64,000 nucleotides of DNA from Actinacidiphila glaucinigra. Lineage in GTDB: Bacteria > Actinomycetota > Actinomycetes > Streptomycetales > Streptomycetaceae. Position numbers and translations under genes: made by a program. The notes beneath the pieces were generated by a model. That model did not search any database, was not told the origin of the DNA, and worked only from the letters and a program-made list of their open reading frames with translations. The DNA lies in the NCBI RefSeq assembly GCF_900188405.1, contig NZ_FZOF01000003.1:434001-498000 (forward strand), written 5' to 3'. Of this stretch, positions 37,128 through 44,800 are shown one piece after another (position 1 is the stretch's first letter; every line of letters begins with the position of its first letter).

Positions 37128-37289
37128 GTGCCGCCGGTACGGGCGGGGCGCAAGCGCGGCCCCCTGGTGATCGGGGTCATCGGGGCCATGGGGGTCACCG
37201 CGGTCACCGCAGCGCTCGTGCCCTCGGGGCGACCGGCGCCGGCGTGCCGCGAACCCGCGGGGATCCACGCCCGGTTGCGCCGGCGGTGA
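37128..37289 (+). CDS. Possible 53-aa membrane or secreted peptide
   Basis: An open frame with GGGGGAC 8 bases before a GTG. The peptide has a basic N-terminus (RAGRKRG), a hydrophobic stretch LVIGVIGAMGVTAVTAAL and a basic tail ending RLRRR. That resembles a signal anchor. There is no known homologue I can name, and high GC makes chance frames common. It lies in the 277-bp gap before the VOC gene, 40 bases upstream of it. Weak call. Confidence 0.25.
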   Translation: MPPVRAGRKRGPLVIGVIGAMGVTAVTAALVPSGRPAPACREPAGIHARLRRR

Positions 37290-37328
37290 CCCATACTCTG
37301 TGTCCCGTCCGAACGTTCTGGGAGAGTC

Positions 37329-37724
37329 ATGACAAGCAGGTTCACGGAGCTCACCGTTGACTGCCACGATCCGGAGAGGCTCGCGGCCTTCTGGTGCGAG
37401 GTCCTGGACTTCGAGGTCGTCGACCGGAGCGAGGGCAAGGTCGAGATCGGCTCCTGGGTGCCGACCGTCGAGGAGGTCCGGGCCCGCCAGATGCCGCCGA
37501 CCTTGCTGTTCGTCCGGGTGCCCGAGGGCAAGGCCGTGAAGAACCGCCTGCACCTCGACGTCAGCCCGATCGACGGCAGCACCGAGGACGAGGTGGCCAG
37601 ATTGCTCGGCCTGGGTGCCACCAGGACGGACGTCGGTCAGGGCCCGGACCGGAACTGGGTGGTCATGGCGGACCCCGAGGGCAACGAGTTCGACGTCCTG
37701 CGCACCCTGGCGCCGCGGCAGTAG
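37329..37724 (+). CDS. VOC family (glyoxalase-like) protein
   Basis: A 131-residue single-domain VOC protein starting MTSRFTELTVDCHDPERLAA with FWCEVLDFEVV, and ending in DPEGNEFDVLRTL. Small members like this are usually of unknown role; metal ligands (His in LHLDVS and a Glu in GNEFDV) are plausible. GGGAGAG is close to the ATG. It stands alone before the ferredoxin-like gene. Confidence 0.88.
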   Translation: MTSRFTELTVDCHDPERLAAFWCEVLDFEVVDRSEGKVEIGSWVPTVEEVRARQMPPTLLFVRVPEGKAVKNRLHLDVSPIDGSTEDEVARLLGLGATRTDVGQGPDRNWVVMADPEGNEFDVLRTLAPRQ

Positions 37725-37739
37725 GCCGCGACCGGGCGC

Positions 37740-37769
37740 TCGCACCCCGTCGCACCCCGTCGCACACCG
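37740..37769. repeat. Three 10-bp tandem repeats
   Basis: TCGCACCCCG occurs twice followed by TCGCACACCG, directly after the VOC stop. Too short and GC-rich to read as functional. Confidence 0.6.
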
Positions 37770-37826
37770 CAACCGCCACCGCACCGCGCGCAGTACGGGA
37801 GGGGCTGGAGAGCCGCGGGTGATGCG

Positions 37827-37845
37827 GAAGGTTAGGCTTACCTTC
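37827..37845 (+). promoter_or_regulatory. Iron box (DmdR/IdeR-type operator)
   Basis: The 19-bp GAAGGTTAGGCTTACCTTC is nearly palindromic and matches the actinobacterial iron-box core TTAGGCTNACCT. It ends at the base before the ATG at 37846 and overlaps a possible -10 (TAGGCT, 37833-37838). This predicts repression by an iron-loaded DtxR-family regulator such as DmdR1. Confidence 0.85.
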
Positions 37846-38751
37846 ATGAGCACCTGCACCTCCGCGTCCAGCTCCCTGGCTGAGCCCGTCGCCGCGACGG
37901 CGGCCACCGCGCGGACCTGGCTGCTGCTGGAGCAGCCGGGGCCGTGGGGCCCCAAGGCGCTGACCGGGAGCCATCTGGATCCGCGGGTGGGCCGTGCGCT
38001 GGAACGCGCCGCGGACCGGACCGGGGTGCGGGTCGGGCTGATCCGGCGGCCCGGGCGGCATGCGGACCGGCACGACGTACGGCGGCGCACGGCGTACGTG
38101 GCGCACACCGTGCCGGGCGGTACCTGGGTGCGGGAGGCGGTCGTCGAGGACCCGGGCGCGCTGCTTGGCCTCGACTTCGAGGCGCTGGGCCGCGGCGACC
38201 ACCGCGGCTTCGGGATGCCGTACGAGGGCGACCCGCTCGCCCTCGTCTGCACCAACGGCAAGCGGGACCGCTGCTGCGCCCTCAAGGGCCGGCCGCTCGC
38301 CGCGGAGCTGGCCGCCTCCGGGCTCGGCGAGGTCTGGGAGGTGACCCACCTGGGCGGGCACCGGTTCTCGCCGACGATGCTGGTCCTGCCGTACGGCTAC
38401 GCCTACGGCCGGGTCGACGCCGGACTGGCCCACCAGGTGCTGGCGGCCGCCCGCGAGGGCGACATGGTGCTGGAGGGCTGCCGCGGGCGTTCCGCGTGGG
38501 AGCGTCCGGGCCAGGCCGCCGAACTGGCCGTGCGGCGGCTGACCGGCGAACTGCGCGCCGACGCGCTGACCGTGGACGGCGAGCACGGCACCCGCGTGCG
38601 GCATCTCGACGGCCGGGCCTGGGACGTCGAGGTGATGGCGGTCGCGGCGGAACCGCCCCGGCCCGAGAGCTGCGGGGCGGCCCTGGGGGCGCCGCTGCGG
38701 ATGGAGATCAGCGGCATTCAGCCGGCGCTCTTGACGAACTCCGTGGTGTAG
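37846..38751 (+). CDS. Sucrase/ferredoxin-like (thioredoxin-like [2Fe-2S]) protein under iron control
   Basis: A 301-residue protein of the sucraseferredoxin family. Candidate cluster ligands are Cys135 and Cys143/144 in CTNGKRDRCC, and His168/His172 in THLGGHRF, the pattern seen in Apd1-like thioredoxin-fold ferredoxins. Its iron box suggests expression under iron limitation, perhaps for siderophore-iron reduction, which is an inference. The ATG at 37846 directly follows the operator, so the mRNA may be leaderless; an in-frame ATG 24 bases earlier is the alternative. Its 3' end overlaps the convergent binding-protein gene by 34 bases. Confidence 0.87.
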   Translation: MSTCTSASSSLAEPVAATAATARTWLLLEQPGPWGPKALTGSHLDPRVGRALERAADRTGVRVGLIRRPGRHADRHDVRRRTAYVAHTVPGGTWVREAVVEDPGALLGLDFEALGRGDHRGFGMPYEGDPLALVCTNGKRDRCCALKGRPLAAELAASGLGEVWEVTHLGGHRFSPTMLVLPYGYAYGRVDAGLAHQVLAAAREGDMVLEGCRGRSAWERPGQAAELAVRRLTGELRADALTVDGEHGTRVRHLDGRAWDVEVMAVAAEPPRPESCGAALGAPLRMEISGIQPALLTNSVV

Positions 38752-39749
38752 GTCTTGGCGAGGTCCACCTCGGCGTTCTGCAGGTTGGGGTTGAACGCCT
38801 TGAGGACCCGCTCCACCGTCTCGGGTCCGTCCTCGGGCATCACGCCGTCCTTGGTGAACATCGGCAGCGTGCTCTCGATCGCCTTGACGTAGAGCTCCTG
38901 CCCGCCGCCCTGCGCGTAGTCGGAGGGCATCTTCGCGGCGATCTCCGCGGCGCTGTGCGTGGACATCCACCGCAGCGTCTTCACAAAGGCGTTGGCGAGC
39001 TTCTGGACGGTCTCCTTGTGGCCGTTGACCCACTCCGTCTGCATGTAGAGGCTGGAGGACGGGTAGAGCCCGCCGAGCGCCTGCTGGGAGCCCTCCGGGG
39101 TGCGCATGTCGATGAGCACCTTGCCGAGGCCCTTGTCGAGGATCGTGGCCACGGTCGGGTCCGTGGTCATACCGCCCTGGATCGAGCCCTGCTCCATCGC
39201 GGAGATGAAGGTCTGGCCGGCGCCGACCGCGACCGGGGTGAACTCGCTGGTCTTCACGCCGCTGCTGACGGCGAGGTACTTGGTGAGGAAGTCCGTGGAC
39301 GAGCCGATGCCGGTCACGCCCAGCTTCCTGCCCTTGAAGTCCTTGGCGCTCGTGAGGTCCCCGGCCGCCTCGTTGGAGACGATCTCCACCTCGCCGGGCG
39401 CCTGCGAGAACTGCACCACGGACTCCACCTGCTTGCCCTTCACCTGCAGGTCGAGCGTGTGGTCGTAGAAGCCGACGGTGCCCTGCACGTCGCCGGAGAC
39501 GAGCGCGGTCTCGGCCTGCACTCCGGCCGGCTCGGTGAGCAGTTCGACGTCCAGGCCCTCGGCCTTGAAGTAGCCGAGCCGCTCGGTGAGCATCGCGGGC
39601 AGGTAGATGACCTTGTCCAGGCCGCCGACCATGATCTTGACCTTGCCGCCGCCCGAGCCGGAGGCGGAGTCCCCGCCGCAGGCGGTGAGCGTGGTGAGGG
39701 CGAGGGCGGAGGCGGCGACCGCGGCCGCGGCCTTGAGGGGCGTGCGCAT
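38718..39749 (-). CDS. ABC transporter substrate-binding lipoprotein (NMT1/SsuA type)
   Basis: A 343-residue lipoprotein with lipobox LTAC (Cys24) and a Gly/Ser linker, then an NMT1/THI5-like domain beginning KVKIMVGGLDKVIYLPAMLT. Such proteins bind nitrate, sulfonates, taurine or thiamine precursors; the ligand cannot be read. It is the last of three importer genes transcribed ATPase, permease, binding protein. AAGGACGTG lies upstream. The stop lies inside the end of the convergent ferredoxin-like gene. Confidence 0.92.
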   Translation of the reverse strand: MRTPLKAAAAVAASALALTTLTACGGDSASGSGGGKVKIMVGGLDKVIYLPAMLTERLGYFKAEGLDVELLTEPAGVQAETALVSGDVQGTVGFYDHTLDLQVKGKQVESVVQFSQAPGEVEIVSNEAAGDLTSAKDFKGRKLGVTGIGSSTDFLTKYLAVSSGVKTSEFTPVAVGAGQTFISAMEQGSIQGGMTTDPTVATILDKGLGKVLIDMRTPEGSQQALGGLYPSSSLYMQTEWVNGHKETVQKLANAFVKTLRWMSTHSAAEIAAKMPSDYAQGGGQELYVKAIESTLPMFTKDGVMPEDGPETVERVLKAFNPNLQNAEVDLAKTYTTEFVKSAG

Positions 39750-39793
39750 CTGGTTCACGTCCTTGTGAAGGGGGTGGTCGAAGGGCGGTGGGG

Positions 39794-40672
39794 TCAGCGG
39801 TCGGAACCGGCCTCGGCCGGTTTCCAGCGGAAGAGCCGCTTCTCCAGGAAGGTCAGCAGGCCCTCGGCGAGCAGCGCGACGACCGCGAGGATCGCCATCG
39901 CGGCGTACACGCCCGCGGAGTTGAAGGTGCCCTGCGAGGCGGCGACCAGCAGGCCGAGACCCTTGGTGGCGCCGATGTACTCGCCGACGATGGCGCCGAT
40001 GAGGGCGAAGCCGAAGCTCACGTGGAGGCTGGTGAAGATCCAGGAGGTGGCCGAGGGGATGACGACCTGGAAGGTGACCTGGCGGTCGCGGGCGCCCAGG
40101 ATGCGGGAGTTGGCGACCAGGTTGCGGTCTACCTCGCGGGCGCCCTGGAAGGCGTTGAAGAAGACCGGGAAGAAGACCAGGACGACGGCAGAGGCCACCT
40201 TGGAGGCCGGACCGAGCCCGAACCAGATCAGGAAGATCGGCGCGAGCACGATCCGCGGCAGTGCGTTGAGCACCTTGATGTACGGGCCGAGCACATCGGC
40301 GAGGAAGCGGATCCGCCCGAGGGCGATGCCGAGCACCACGCCCGCGACGACGCCGATGACCCAGCCGAGCAGGGCCTCGTAGAGCGTGTACCAGATCTGC
40401 TCCCACAGGGTGCCCTGCGCGGTGCCGTCCACGGCCCAGGTGCGGATCTGCTCCCAGATCCGCGAGGGCATCGAGAAGTGGAAGGGATCGACGGCCCCGG
40501 CCCTGGCCAGCCACTCCCACAGCCCGAGGACGGCGACCAGGAGCAGCACCCGGCTGCCGTGGACGAGGTGGCTCCGGTTGCGGGCGGCGCGGGCGCGGGA
40601 GCGCGCGCGGTCGGTGCCCGCGGGGTCCTTGGTGACGGCGGCCGAGGGGGCCGCCACGGTCTCAGGCGACAT
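39794..40672 (-). CDS. ABC transporter permease (SsuC/TauC type)
   Basis: A 292-residue permease with six predicted helices and the conserved EAA-like loop NSRILGARDRQVTFQVVIPS. It overlaps the ATPase gene by 11 bases and precedes the binding protein by 44 bases. N-terminal residues 1-40 are basic and cytoplasmic. Confidence 0.93.
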   Translation of the reverse strand: MSPETVAAPSAAVTKDPAGTDRARSRARAARNRSHLVHGSRVLLLVAVLGLWEWLARAGAVDPFHFSMPSRIWEQIRTWAVDGTAQGTLWEQIWYTLYEALLGWVIGVVAGVVLGIALGRIRFLADVLGPYIKVLNALPRIVLAPIFLIWFGLGPASKVASAVVLVFFPVFFNAFQGAREVDRNLVANSRILGARDRQVTFQVVIPSATSWIFTSLHVSFGFALIGAIVGEYIGATKGLGLLVAASQGTFNSAGVYAAMAILAVVALLAEGLLTFLEKRLFRWKPAEAGSDR

Positions 40673-41477
40673 CGGCCGCGCTCCTCTCGCGGGTGATGCG
40701 GACCTCTTCGCCGAGCGAGGCCCAGATCTCCCGGTAGATCTCGATGAACCGCGGCTCCAGCCGCACGGACTCGACCCGGCGCGGGCGCGGCAGGTCGATC
40801 TCGAAGACCTCCTTGACCGTGGCCGGCCCGGCGGTCATGACGACGACCTTGTCGGCGAGGGCGATGGACTCCTCCAGGTCGTGGGTGACGAAGACGACCG
40901 AGGCACCCGTGCCGGACCACAGCTCCAGCAGCTCGTCCGACATCAGCGCGCGGGTCTGCACGTCGAGCGCGGAGAAGGGCTCGTCCATGAGCAGGATCTC
41001 GGGGTCGTTGACGAAGGTGGCGGCGAGCGCGACGCGCTTGCGCTGGCCGCCCGACAGCTGGTGCGGGTAGCGGTCCTCGAAGGCGGACAGACCGACGCGG
41101 GCGAGCCACTCGCGGGCCCGCTCCCGGGCCTCGGTCTTGGGCACGCCCCGGAAACGGGGGCCGGCCATGACGTTGGACAGCACGGTCCGCCAGGGGAAGA
41201 CGGCGTCCTGCTGGAAGACGAAGCCGACCTTGTCACCGATGCCGCGCACCGGCTCGCCGGCCACCAGCACCTCGCCCTCGGTCGGCTCCTCCAGTCCGCT
41301 GACCAGGGTCAGCGTCGTGGACTTGCCGCAACCGGTCGGTCCCACGACGGCCACGAACTCCCCGCGCCCGATCGTCAGGTCGAGGTCGCGGACCGCCGTG
41401 TGGAGGGCCCCGGACGGGGTCCGGAACGCTTTGCTCGCACCCCGCAGTTCGATGGCGGGGCTGGTGTGTGTGCTCAT
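40662..41477 (-). CDS. ABC transporter ATP-binding protein (SsuB/TauB type)
   Basis: A 271-residue ATPase with Walker A GPTGCGKST (46-54), Q-loop FVFQQDAVFPW, signature LSGGQRKR, Walker B ILLMDEPF and the switch His in FVTHDLEE. It powers import by the permease and binding protein encoded just downstream. It is the first gene of the operon and diverges from a CitA/CitB-type two-component system, so that pair may regulate it. Confidence 0.95.
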   Translation of the reverse strand: MSTHTSPAIELRGASKAFRTPSGALHTAVRDLDLTIGRGEFVAVVGPTGCGKSTTLTLVSGLEEPTEGEVLVAGEPVRGIGDKVGFVFQQDAVFPWRTVLSNVMAGPRFRGVPKTEARERAREWLARVGLSAFEDRYPHQLSGGQRKRVALAATFVNDPEILLMDEPFSALDVQTRALMSDELLELWSGTGASVVFVTHDLEESIALADKVVVMTAGPATVKEVFEIDLPRPRRVESVRLEPRFIEIYREIWASLGEEVRITRERSAADVA

Positions 41478-41708
41478 GCGCCGGGACGGTAGGTGCGGCC
41501 CGGGTCACGGCGGCACCCTTGCGGTCACAACTCCGCCTTGTGCCCACAAGCGGCTGTTCTGCTCGTTTTGCTCGCGCTACCGCAACGAAAGGGCCACGGG
41601 GGCTGGGCAGCGGACCCCGGCCGCGTTTACGTTGCGTTCACAGCCGGGCAAACGGACGGGCGAATTCCGCAAGGGCGCGGAACACCGGGAAGGGCAGGGG
41701 TGACGTAC
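41478..41708. promoter_or_regulatory. Divergent promoter region, ABC importer / CitAB-type system
   Basis: Two candidate operators: palindrome CTTGTG-CC-CACAAG at 41537-41550, and direct repeats GTTTACG (41625) and GTTCACA (41636) spaced 11 bp, resembling a degenerate PHO box. The first is nearer the ABC start, the second nearer the kinase start. Confidence 0.35.
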
Positions 41709-43334
41709 ATGCGCATCCGCTGGCCCCGTCGCGTCTTCGCCCAGGTGCTGCTCGTCCAGGTCGTCCTCACCACCGGCGTGATCACCCTGGCGACCGGGCT
41801 GTTCCTCGCCCCGCTCAGCTCTCAGCTCGACCAGCAGGCGATGCGTCAGGCGCTGTCGATCGCCCAGACCACCGCCGCGACCCCGGGACTCGCCCACGAC
41901 CTGGTCAGCACCCGGCCGAGCGTCACCGGCCCGGTGCAGGAGGAGGCCGAGCGGATCCGCCGCGCCACCGGCGCCCTCTACATCGTCGTCATGGACACCC
42001 GCGGCGTCCGCTGGTCGCACACGGACGTCACCCAGATCGGCCGGCACGTCTCCACCGACCCCAGCGTGGCCCTCTCGGGGCGCGAGATCATGCAGATCGA
42101 CCGGGGCACCCTCGGGCGCTCCGCGCGTGCCAAGGTGCCGCTGCACGGGGCCGGCGGCAGGATCGTGGGCGCCGTGTCGGTGGGCATCGCGTACGACAGC
42201 GTGCGGGAGCGGCTGCTGGCCACGGTGCCGGTGCTGCTGCTGTACGCGGGCGCCGCGCTCGGGGTCGGAGTCGTCGCGGCGCTGCTGGTGTCGCGGCGGC
42301 TGCAGCGCAGGACGCACGGTCTCGCCTTCGCCGACATCTCCGCGCTGCTCGACGAGCGCGAGGCGATGCTGCACGGCATCCGGGAGGGCGTCGTCGCCCT
42401 GGACGCCCAGGGCAGGGTGCGGCTGCTCAACGACGAGGCGCAGCGGCTGCTGGGCCTCGGCCCGGACGCCTCGGGCCGCCCGCTGGACGAGGTGCTGCCG
42501 CCCGGGCGGACGACCGACGTACTGGCCGGCCGTGTCGCGGGCACCGACCTGCTCACCGTCAGCGGGTCGCGGGTGCTGGTCGCCAACCGCATGCCGACCG
42601 GGGACGGCGGGGCGGTGGCCACCCTGCGGGACCGCACCGAACTGGAACGGCTGGGGCGCGAACTGGACAGCACTCACGGGCTGCTGGAAGCGCTGCGCGC
42701 CCAGGACCACGAGCACGCCAACCGTCTGCACACCCTGCTCGGGCTGCTCGAACTCGGCCTGTACGACGAGGCGGTGGACTTCGTCGGCGAGGTGGCCGAC
42801 GCCCAGCGGGCCTCCGCGGAACAGGTCGCGGAACGGGTCAGGGACCCGCTGGTGTCCGCCCTGCTGGTCGGCAAGTCGGCGATCGCCGCGGAGCGAGGCG
42901 CGAGCCTGTCGGTCTCCACCGCCACCCTGCTGCCGGACCGGGTCGTGGACCCGCGCGACCTGGTCACCGTGCTCGGCAACCTCATCGACAACGCCCTGGA
43001 CGCGGCCCGTTCGCTCGTCGAGGTGGAGCTGCGCGCCGAGGGCACGACGGTCGTGCTGCGGGTGTCCGACGACGGTCCCGGCGTACCGCCCGAGGCCCGG
43101 GAGCGGATCTTCGCCGAGGGCTGGACGACGAAGCGGTCCCCCGCGCACCGCGGCCGCGGGCTCGGTCTCGCGCTCGTGCGGCGGCTCGCCGAACGGTACG
43201 GCGGCATGGCCCGGGTGACCGCCCGCGCGGGCGGCGGCGCGGTCTTCACCGTCGTCCTGCCGGAGGCACTGGCCGGCGCGGACCTCGTCAGCACCGCGGC
43301 GGCGGACGCCGCGCCCTCGGGGGGAGCACGATGA
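41709..43334 (+). CDS. Sensor histidine kinase, CitA/DcuS type
   Basis: A 541-residue kinase with TM1 (about 10-35), an extracytoplasmic PDC/PAS-like sensor (about 36-170), TM2 (about 173-195), a cytoplasmic PAS domain (about 215-300), and a SPOB-type dimerisation helix in QDHEHANRLHTLLGLLELG with the likely phospho-His. The HATPase domain has NLIDNALDAA and GRGLGLALV. CitA-type sensors bind citrate, fumarate or other carboxylates. The ATG follows AGGGG with 8-base spacing. The response regulator starts inside its stop (ATGA). Confidence 0.94.
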   Translation: MRIRWPRRVFAQVLLVQVVLTTGVITLATGLFLAPLSSQLDQQAMRQALSIAQTTAATPGLAHDLVSTRPSVTGPVQEEAERIRRATGALYIVVMDTRGVRWSHTDVTQIGRHVSTDPSVALSGREIMQIDRGTLGRSARAKVPLHGAGGRIVGAVSVGIAYDSVRERLLATVPVLLLYAGAALGVGVVAALLVSRRLQRRTHGLAFADISALLDEREAMLHGIREGVVALDAQGRVRLLNDEAQRLLGLGPDASGRPLDEVLPPGRTTDVLAGRVAGTDLLTVSGSRVLVANRMPTGDGGAVATLRDRTELERLGRELDSTHGLLEALRAQDHEHANRLHTLLGLLELGLYDEAVDFVGEVADAQRASAEQVAERVRDPLVSALLVGKSAIAAERGASLSVSTATLLPDRVVDPRDLVTVLGNLIDNALDAARSLVEVELRAEGTTVVLRVSDDGPGVPPEARERIFAEGWTTKRSPAHRGRGLGLALVRRLAERYGGMARVTARAGGGAVFTVVLPEALAGADLVSTAAADAAPSGGAR

Positions 43335-44023
43335 TCGACGTCCTGGTCGTGGACGACGACTTCCGCGTCGTCGAGATCAACGCGGCGTACGTCGCCAAGG
43401 TCCCTGGATTCCGGGTGACCGCCCGTGCCCACACGGCGGCCCAGGCGCTGGCGACGCTGGAGCGCATGCACGTCGACCTCGTCCTGCTCGACCACTACCT
43501 GCCGGACGAGACCGGCCTCACCCTGGTGCGGCGCATGCGCCAGCTCGGCCACACGGCGGACGTCATCATGGTGACGGCCGCCCGCGACGTGGCGACCGTA
43601 CAGGCGGCGATGCGCTTCGGCGCGCTGCAGTACCTGGTCAAGCCGTTCAGCTTCGCCGGGCTGCGGGGCAAGCTGGACGCCTACGCGGCGCTGCGCCGCA
43701 CGCTCGACGGCGTCGGCGGGCGCGGCGAGGCCGGCCAGGAGCAGGTGGACCGCATCTTCGGCGCGCTGCGCACCGCCGGTGCGGCGCCGGCGGAACTGCC
43801 CAAGGGGCACTCGGCGCCCACCGCCGACCTGGTGCGCAAGGTCCTCACCGAGGCCGCGCGGCCGCTCTCCGCCCACGAGGTCGCCGAACGCGCGGGCATC
43901 AGCCGCTCCACCGCCCAGCGCTACCTGAAGTTCCTGGAGCGCGAGGGCCGGATCAGCCTCACCCTCAAGTACGGCGACACCGGCCGCCCCGAGCACCGCT
44001 ACGCGTGGGCGCGGGGCGGCTGA
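43331..44023 (+). CDS. Response regulator, CitB/DcuR type
   Basis: A 230-residue regulator. Receiver domain: VVDDDFRV acidic pocket, phospho-acceptor Asp in VLLDHYLPDETG, Lys in LVKPFSF. The C-terminal helix-turn-helix contains HEVAERAGISRSTAQRYLKFL. Translation is coupled to the kinase. Likely targets are the divergent importer genes or the sodium/solute symporter at 50941, both plausible carboxylate carriers. The stop is six bases from the convergent IclR stop. Confidence 0.94.
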   Translation: MIDVLVVDDDFRVVEINAAYVAKVPGFRVTARAHTAAQALATLERMHVDLVLLDHYLPDETGLTLVRRMRQLGHTADVIMVTAARDVATVQAAMRFGALQYLVKPFSFAGLRGKLDAYAALRRTLDGVGGRGEAGQEQVDRIFGALRTAGAAPAELPKGHSAPTADLVRKVLTEAARPLSAHEVAERAGISRSTAQRYLKFLEREGRISLTLKYGDTGRPEHRYAWARGG

Positions 44024-44029
44024 TCAGGC

Positions 44030-44800
44030 TCATCTGCGGGCGAGTTCATGGCTCAGCGCCCGTGCCGCCGCGCACACCACGGGCGCGACGCGGTCCGGCC
44101 GCAGGCCCCGCGTGGCGCCCGTGACGGAGACGGCGGCGACGGGGAAGGCGCGCGGTCCGAGCCGCGGCCCGTAGACGGGGGCGGCGACGGCGGACACGCC
44201 GACCTCTGCCTCCTCCCAGTTCACGGCGTAGCCGCGGGCGCGGGTGCGGACGAGGTCCTGCTGGAGCAGCCGCGGCACGACGATGGTGCGCGGGGTGCGG
44301 CGGCGCAGCCCCACGCCGAGCACCGCGGCCAGGCCGGGCGGAGTGCCGTAGGCGAGCAGCGCCTTGCCGGTGGCGGTGCAGTACGCGGGGAGCCGGCCGC
44401 CGACCCGGGAGATGATCCGCATCGAGCGGCGGCCGGTGAGCTTCTCCAGGAAGACGGTGTCGGCGCCGTCGACGACCGCGAGGTGCACGTTCTCGTGGGT
44501 GGCCTCGTACAGCTCCTCCATGAACGGCAGCGCCGCCTCGCGCAGCCGCCGGTGCGGCACCCGCTGGCCCAGTTCGAAGAGGGCGAGGCCGAGCCGGTAG
44601 CCGTCCGTCCCGCGCTCGACGAGGCCGACGGCGGTCAGTTCGGCGAGCAGCCGGTGCACGGTCGACTTGGGCAGGCCCGTGCGGGCGGCGAGTTCGCCGA
44701 GCGGGATCCCGTCCTCGCCCGCGGCGAAGGCGCCGAGCAGCGCGGCCCCGCGGGCCAGCATCGACCGACTCCCCGCCGCGGTGGCGTCCTCGGCGCTCAC
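44030..44800 (-). CDS. IclR family transcriptional regulator
   Basis: A 256-residue regulator. The N-terminal winged helix (about 12-70) contains PLGELAARTGLPKSTVHRLL. The C-terminal effector domain has the conserved CTATGKALLAYG. IclR proteins sense small metabolites, often aromatic or keto acids. The GTG overlaps the ThDP-enzyme stop (GTGA), making it the last gene of a six-gene operon that it probably autoregulates through the palindrome at 50918-50936. Confidence 0.93.
   Translation of the reverse strand: MSAEDATAAGSRSMLARGAALLGAFAAGEDGIPLGELAARTGLPKSTVHRLLAELTAVGLVERGTDGYRLGLALFELGQRVPHRRLREAALPFMEELYEATHENVHLAVVDGADTVFLEKLTGRRSMRIISRVGGRLPAYCTATGKALLAYGTPPGLAAVLGVGLRRRTPRTIVVPRLLQQDLVRTRARGYAVNWEEAEVGVSAVAAPVYGPRLGPRAFPVAAVSVTGATRGLRPDRVAPVVCAAARALSHELARR

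Noticed and set aside
41468..43330. Upstream open extension of the CitB-type regulator frame
   Set aside because: It lies in a different frame within the kinase gene; the receiver domain starts at 43331.
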